DNA of 8,751 nt from Candidatus Omnitrophota bacterium (GTDB taxonomy: Bacteria > Omnitrophota > Gorgyraeia > JABMQH01). The notes under the pieces were generated by a model. That model searched no databases. It was not told where the DNA came from and saw only the letters and a list, made by a program, of their open reading frames with translations. Made by a program: the position numbers and the translations under genes. Below are positions 6,144 through 8,751 of the stretch, in pieces. Numbering within the stretch: position 1 is the first letter of the stretch; every line of letters begins with the position of its first letter. The stretch is from positions 1-8,751 of the forward strand of contig JAPLLL010000105.1 in assembly GCA_026387595.1 (NCBI GenBank), in the 5' to 3' direction.

Positions 6144-6707
6144 ATGGCTACTTTAAAGGAAGTAATACACGAAGCGCAGGACAAGATGAAAAAAACAGTA
6201 GAGGTAATGCAGCATGAATTCGCGACCATACGCACAGGCAGGGCCTCAAGCGCGCTTGTCGAGGGGCTTAAGGTTGACTGTTACGGCAGCGCAATGCCGC
6301 TTAAGCAGCTTGCAGGCATTTCCACGCCTGACCCGAAACTTGTTTTGATACAACCATGGGACGCGTCAATACTGGGCGACATAGAAAAGGCCATATTAAA
6401 ATCGGATATAGGGATTACCCCGCTGAACGACGGCAGGGTGATCAGGCTTTCTATGCCGCAACTTACGCAGGAAAGGCGCGAAGAGCTTGTAAAGGTCATA
6501 AAGAAGATAGCTGAAGACGCCAAGGTATCGGTGCGCTCGATCCGCAGGGATACTAACGAAAAAATAAAAGACCTTGAGAAGGCCAAAAACATAACAGAGG
6601 ACGACAGCTTCAAGTCCGTCGAGGAAATACAGAAGCTGACAGATAAACAGGTAAAAGAGATAGACGACGTACTCGCCAAAAAAGAAAAAGAATTAATGGA
6701 AGTTTGA
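6144..6707 (+). CDS. frr: Ribosome recycling factor
   Basis: RRF splits post-termination ribosomes together with EF-G. The 187-residue length is standard (E. coli 185). Family landmarks are RTGRASSALVEGL (30-42), IQPWD (69-73), PLNDGRVIRLSMPQLTQERR (93-112) and RSIRRDTN (131-138), covering both the three-helix bundle and the inserted beta domain. The ribosome binding site AAAGGGG (6130-6136) overlaps the end of pyrH, whose stop is 4 nt before this ATG. It closes the rpsB-tsf-pyrH-frr run. In many bacteria uppS, cdsA and dxr follow; here a tRNA and an RNA-repair pair do. Confidence 0.97.
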   Translation: MATLKEVIHEAQDKMKKTVEVMQHEFATIRTGRASSALVEGLKVDCYGSAMPLKQLAGISTPDPKLVLIQPWDASILGDIEKAILKSDIGITPLNDGRVIRLSMPQLTQERREELVKVIKKIAEDAKVSVRSIRRDTNEKIKDLEKAKNITEDDSFKSVEEIQKLTDKQVKEIDDVLAKKEKELMEV

Positions 6708-6739
6708 AATTTCCAAAATAAAACCGCGAGAGAAATTTC
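6706..6739 (+). repeat. GAAATTTC pair between frr and tRNA-Lys
   Basis: The self-complementary octamer GAAATTTC occurs at 6706-6713, overlapping the frr stop, and at 6732-6739, two bases before the tRNA. The copies are 18 nt apart and could pair as an 8-bp A/T-rich stem. There is no T-run after it, so it is not a standard terminator; it might mark or assist 5' processing of the tRNA. I see no promoter in this gap. Confidence 0.5.
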
Positions 6740-6741
6740 AT

Positions 6742-6814
6742 GGGCCGCTAGCTCATCTGGTAGAGCACCACACTTTTAATGTGGTTGTGCCGTGTTCGAG
6801 TCACGGGCGGCTCA
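6742..6814 (+). tRNA. tRNA-Lys (anticodon TTT)
   Basis: A complete 73-nt cloverleaf. The acceptor stem GGGCCGC pairs with GCGGCTC (6807-6813) with one G-T wobble at pair 2; the D stem is GCTC/GAGC; the anticodon stem CCACA/TGTGG (6768-6772, 6780-6784) encloses loop CTTTTAA with anticodon TTT at 6775-6777; a 5-nt variable loop and the T arm CCGTG-TTCGAGT-CACGG follow. The discriminator is A6814, as expected for lysine tRNA. CCA is not encoded and must be added by a nucleotidyltransferase. It lies 34 nt after frr on the same strand with no separate promoter seen, so it is probably cut from a longer transcript. Confidence 0.96.
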
Positions 6815-6841
6815 TAAATTTTTTACGAAGCAAAAAATTTA
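6815..6841 (+). repeat. Perfect 10-bp A/T hairpin directly after the tRNA
   Basis: TAAATTTTTT (6815-6824) and AAAAAATTTA (6832-6841) are perfect inverted repeats around a 7-nt loop (ACGAAGC). It begins at the base after the tRNA discriminator. Its stem has no G or C and no T-run follows it on the plus strand, so it is a weak terminator candidate at best. It could be a 3' processing signal, or part of a composite repeat together with the palindrome next to it. Confidence 0.6.
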
Positions 6842-6842
6842 C

Positions 6843-6878
6843 CCCGAGCTCCCATAGTTTCATATTATGGAGCGAGGG
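6843..6878 (-). repeat. 36-bp interrupted palindrome, copy B
   Basis: On the minus strand it reads CCCTCGCT, 20 bases, AGCTCGGG, the same layout as 3845-3880, with AAACTA at the same internal offset and 27 of 36 bases shared. On the plus strand the arms are CCCGAGCT and AGCGAGGG; in RNA these form 3 + 3 pairs around GA opposite GA, a layout that can form stable tandem sheared G-A pairs. C6842 with G6879, and bases further inside, extend the stem. The right arm overlaps the archease ribosome binding site. Confidence 0.75.
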
Positions 6879-6883
6879 GTGAT
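6874..6883 (+). promoter_or_regulatory. Archease ribosome binding site, inside a hairpin arm
   Basis: GAGGGGTGAT resembles the consensus AGGAGGTGAT and ends 4 nt before ATG 6888, which decides for this start over ATG 6867. Its GGGG (6876-6879) can pair with CCCC (6842-6845) in the palindrome, so the site would be hidden when the hairpin is folded. Confidence 0.75.
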
Positions 6884-6887
6884 ACCC

Positions 6888-7304
6888 ATGGAACGCTACG
6901 AGATAATTCCACACACGGCTGATATCGGCATAAAGGCCTACGGCAAAGACTTAAAAGAGCTGTTCGCGAACGCCGCCTACGGCATGTTCGATATCATAGC
7001 CGACTTAGACGGCCTTAAAAGCTCCATTACCGTTTCTATAAAGGCCCAGGCCCCCAACCGCGAGGAACTGCTTGTCGCCTGGCTCGGCGAACTTCTGTAT
7101 CATTTCTACACAAAACAGATCATATTCTTTGATTTTGAGATAGAGGAACTGACTGATACCCGTGTTAAGGCAAAGGCCTCGGGCAGGTCGGTAGGCGAAA
7201 ACCGCAACCGTTTGAAAACCGAGATAAAAGCGGTTACGTACCACGAGCTTAAGATAGAGGGAAAGAAAAAAAGGTTTACGGCCACGGTGATCTTTGACAT
7301 ATGA
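6888..7304 (+). CDS. Archease (RtcB RNA-ligase activating protein)
   Basis: Archease is a small metal-binding protein that speeds guanylylation of RtcB and lets the ligase turn over. The 138 residues match the family's usual size. Seen here are the N-terminal HTADIGI (9-15) with D12, NAAYGMF (28-34), LLVAWLGELLY (61-71), KTEIKAVTYHELKI (110-123) and the C-terminal IFDI (135-138) with D137; the N- and C-terminal aspartates are the likely metal ligands. An upstream ATG at 6867 would add MERGVIP but lies within the palindrome and has no ribosome binding site, so 6888 is preferred. The gene overlaps rtcB by 11 bp, the known functional partner, and lies 73 nt after tRNA-Lys. Translation may be limited by the hairpin covering its ribosome binding site. 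Confidence 0.93.
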   Translation: MERYEIIPHTADIGIKAYGKDLKELFANAAYGMFDIIADLDGLKSSITVSIKAQAPNREELLVAWLGELLYHFYTKQIIFFDFEIEELTDTRVKAKASGRSVGENRNRLKTEIKAVTYHELKIEGKKKRFTATVIFDI

Positions 7305-8733
7305 AAAGATAGACAATTACAGGTGGCGCATACCAAAGTCGTATAAATCCGGCATGCGCGTAGACGGCGTGATATATGCCGACGAAAAAATGATAGAGGA
7401 CATCCGCTCTGACAAGGCAGCAGAGCAGGTGGCGAACGTCGCATTCCTCCCGGGGATAGTAAAACATTCGTTTGCCATGCCCGATATACACTGGGGCTAC
7501 GGATTTCCCATAGGCGGCGTTGCCGCGACTGACATCGAGGCAGGAGGCGTTGTTTCACCGGGCGGCGTAGGTTTTGACATAAACTGCGGGGTGCGGCTCG
7601 TCAGGACAAACCTTAAAGAAAGCGACGTAAAGGCGAAATTAAAGGACCTGGTTTACGGCCTTTACAATAATGTGCCTGCGGGCGTGGGCTCAAAAGGCGA
7701 GATACGTATAAGCGAGGCCGAGGAGCGAAAACTCCTGGTTGAAGGTTCGGCCTGGGTAGTAAAAAAAGGCTATGGCAGCCAGGTTGATCTGGATTATACC
7801 GAAGAAAAGGGCGCTATAAAAGGCGCGAATCCCGATGCTGTTTCTCCCAGGGCGTATGAGCGCGGAAAGAACCAGTCAGGTACGCTCGGCTCGGGAAATC
7901 ATTTCATGGAGGTCCAGGTCGTGGACCATGTTTACGACGCCGAAACAGCGGCGGTGTTCGGTCTTGAGGCGGGACAGGTTACATTGATGATACACTCGGG
8001 CTCAAGGGGCCTGGGCTATCAGATATGCGACGATTATTCAAGGGACATGATACGCTGCCTTGCAAAATACAATATAAGCGTGCCTGACAGGCAGCTTGCG
8101 TGCGCGCCTATAAAGTCAGAAGAGGCGCAGGCGTATCTTGGCGCGATGCGGTGCGCCGCGAATTACGCCTGGGCGAACAGGCAATGCCTGATGTTCCTGG
8201 CGCGCCGTGTATTTGAGAAGGTATTTGCGATGGGGCCCAAGGACCTTGGCATGGACCTTATCTATGACGTTGCGCACAATATCGCAAAGATAGAAAAGCA
8301 TGATATTGACGGGAAAGAAAAACTGCTTTGTGTCCACAGGAAAGGCGCAACGCGCGCGTTTGCTCCCGGGCATCCGGAGCTCCCCGCAAAATATAAAAAG
8401 ACGGGCCAACCGGTGATCATACCGGGCGATATGGGCAGGAATTCTTATTTACTGACAGGGACCAAAGGGGCCCAGGAGACGTTTTTCTCAACCTGCCACG
8501 GCGCAGGCAGGTTAATGTCGCGCTCGGCAGCGATAAAAGCGGGCATGGGCCGCTCCATAAAGGCAGAGCTTGAGAAAAAAGGCATAGTTGTCATGGCCTC
8601 AGGCAGGGAAACGCTTAGCGAAGAGATGCCCGAGGCGTATAAAGACGTAAACGAGGTTGTAAATGTGGTGCACGAGGCCGGTATATCAAAACGGGTATGC
8701 AGGATGCGGCCATTGGGCGTAATCAAGGGGTGA
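7294..8733 (+). CDS. rtcB: RNA-splicing ligase RtcB
   Basis: RtcB joins RNA 2',3'-cyclic phosphate or 3'-phosphate ends to 5'-OH ends using GTP and Mn2+; in bacteria it serves RNA repair. The protein has 479 residues, and its active-site spacing closely follows the archaeal long form. Visible are DIHWGYGFPIGG (64-75), FDINCGVRL with D95 and C98 (94-102), GSGNHF with N202 and H203, MIHSGSRGLGYQ with H234, DVAHNI with H329, CHGAGR with H402 (the guanylylated histidine) and the C-terminal GVIKG with K478. No key residue is missing. The start is TTG at 7294: an in-frame TGA at 7288 excludes anything earlier, and the next ATG would remove the conserved IDNYRWRIP segment. GGTGAT at 7286-7291 is close to the start. 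The 11-bp overlap with archease implies coupled translation. Confidence 0.96.
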   Translation: MTYEKIDNYRWRIPKSYKSGMRVDGVIYADEKMIEDIRSDKAAEQVANVAFLPGIVKHSFAMPDIHWGYGFPIGGVAATDIEAGGVVSPGGVGFDINCGVRLVRTNLKESDVKAKLKDLVYGLYNNVPAGVGSKGEIRISEAEERKLLVEGSAWVVKKGYGSQVDLDYTEEKGAIKGANPDAVSPRAYERGKNQSGTLGSGNHFMEVQVVDHVYDAETAAVFGLEAGQVTLMIHSGSRGLGYQICDDYSRDMIRCLAKYNISVPDRQLACAPIKSEEAQAYLGAMRCAANYAWANRQCLMFLARRVFEKVFAMGPKDLGMDLIYDVAHNIAKIEKHDIDGKEKLLCVHRKGATRAFAPGHPELPAKYKKTGQPVIIPGDMGRNSYLLTGTKGAQETFFSTCHGAGRLMSRSAAIKAGMGRSIKAELEKKGIVVMASGRETLSEEMPEAYKDVNEVVNVVHEAGISKRVCRMRPLGVIKG

Positions 8734-8735
8734 TC
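8725..8735 (+). promoter_or_regulatory. Strong ribosome binding site for the gene at the right edge
   Basis: AAGGGGTGATC, one base from the consensus AAGGAGGTGATC in length and close in sequence, overlaps the rtcB stop and precedes ATG 8740 by 4 nt. It supports a further gene in the same operon. Confidence 0.75.
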
Positions 8736-8739
8736 TAAT

Positions 8740-8751
8740 ATGCTTGATATA
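8740..8751 (+). CDS. Start of a further gene, possibly seryl-tRNA synthetase
   Basis: Only four codons are in the window: ATG CTT GAT ATA, giving MLDI. The start is 6 nt after the rtcB stop, behind a strong ribosome binding site, so a translated gene is likely. Bacterial seryl-tRNA synthetases very often begin MLDIK, which makes serS a reasonable guess and would fit the translation theme, but four residues cannot establish identity. Confidence 0.5.

Noticed and set aside
6815..6841. A/T hairpin after the tRNA as an intrinsic terminator
   Set aside because: The stem contains no G or C, and the T-run is in the 5' arm rather than after the hairpin; the sequence following it is CCCCGAG.
6867..6887. 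ATG 6867 as the archease start
   Set aside because: It lies in the stem of the palindrome without a ribosome binding site, while ATG 6888 has a near-consensus site and the normal family N-terminus.
1..8751. CRISPR array, insertion sequence, phage or defence island
   Set aside because: Nearly all DNA is accounted for by core genes on both strands. The only repeats are the short ones listed; there is no transposase, integrase or spaced repeat array.

Overview
The window looks like a chromosomal segment from a Gram-negative (diderm) bacterium of roughly even base composition. It holds lipid A genes, a housekeeping translation cluster and an RNA-repair pair. Heavy use of AGG (Arg) and ATA (Ile) codons, a 197-residue short-form EF-Ts and this mix of genes would fit an uncultured PVC-type lineage such as Candidatus Omnitrophota. 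That placement is an inference and no marker here proves it. Several signs suggest a metagenome-derived sequence: the left edge stops matching the LpxB family pattern, and the essential gene rpsB carries a frame-breaking deletion.

Layout. (1) Positions 1-1862, minus strand: a two-gene unit with a Gfo/Idh/MocA-family oxidoreductase first, overlapping by 4 bp a left-truncated lpxB. (2) Positions 1863-1962: a 100-bp divergent promoter region. (3) Positions 1963-3786, plus strand: an MsbA-type lipid exporter. (4) Positions 3787-3928: a promoter and a structured roughly 100-nt leader. (5) Positions 3929-6707: the conserved rpsB-tsf-pyrH-frr order, with rpsB broken at about 4489-4497. (6) Positions 6742-6814: tRNA-Lys(TTT). 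(7) Positions 6815-6887: two back-to-back hairpin elements, the second carrying the ribosome binding site of the next gene. (8) Positions 6888-8733: archease and rtcB, overlapping by 11 bp. (9) From 8740: a strong ribosome binding site and the first four codons (MLDI) of another gene, possibly serS.

How the genes work together. LpxB makes the lipid A disaccharide and MsbA flips the finished core-lipid A across the inner membrane. The oxidoreductase may modify the sugar-nucleotide precursor, as GnnA does in bacteria with 3-amino lipid A. S2, EF-Ts, UMP kinase and ribosome recycling factor form the classic translation and nucleotide cluster. Archease activates the RNA ligase RtcB, here directly behind a tRNA gene.

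The most unusual signals are non-coding. A 36-bp interrupted palindrome occurs twice in opposite orientations, once in the rpsB leader and once overlapping the archease ribosome binding site. Its two internal mismatches are the same in both copies. The oxidoreductase and rpsB promoters match at 22 of 28 positions. lpxB carries a perfect four-copy 7-bp tandem repeat in frame, where loss or gain of one unit would shift the frame.
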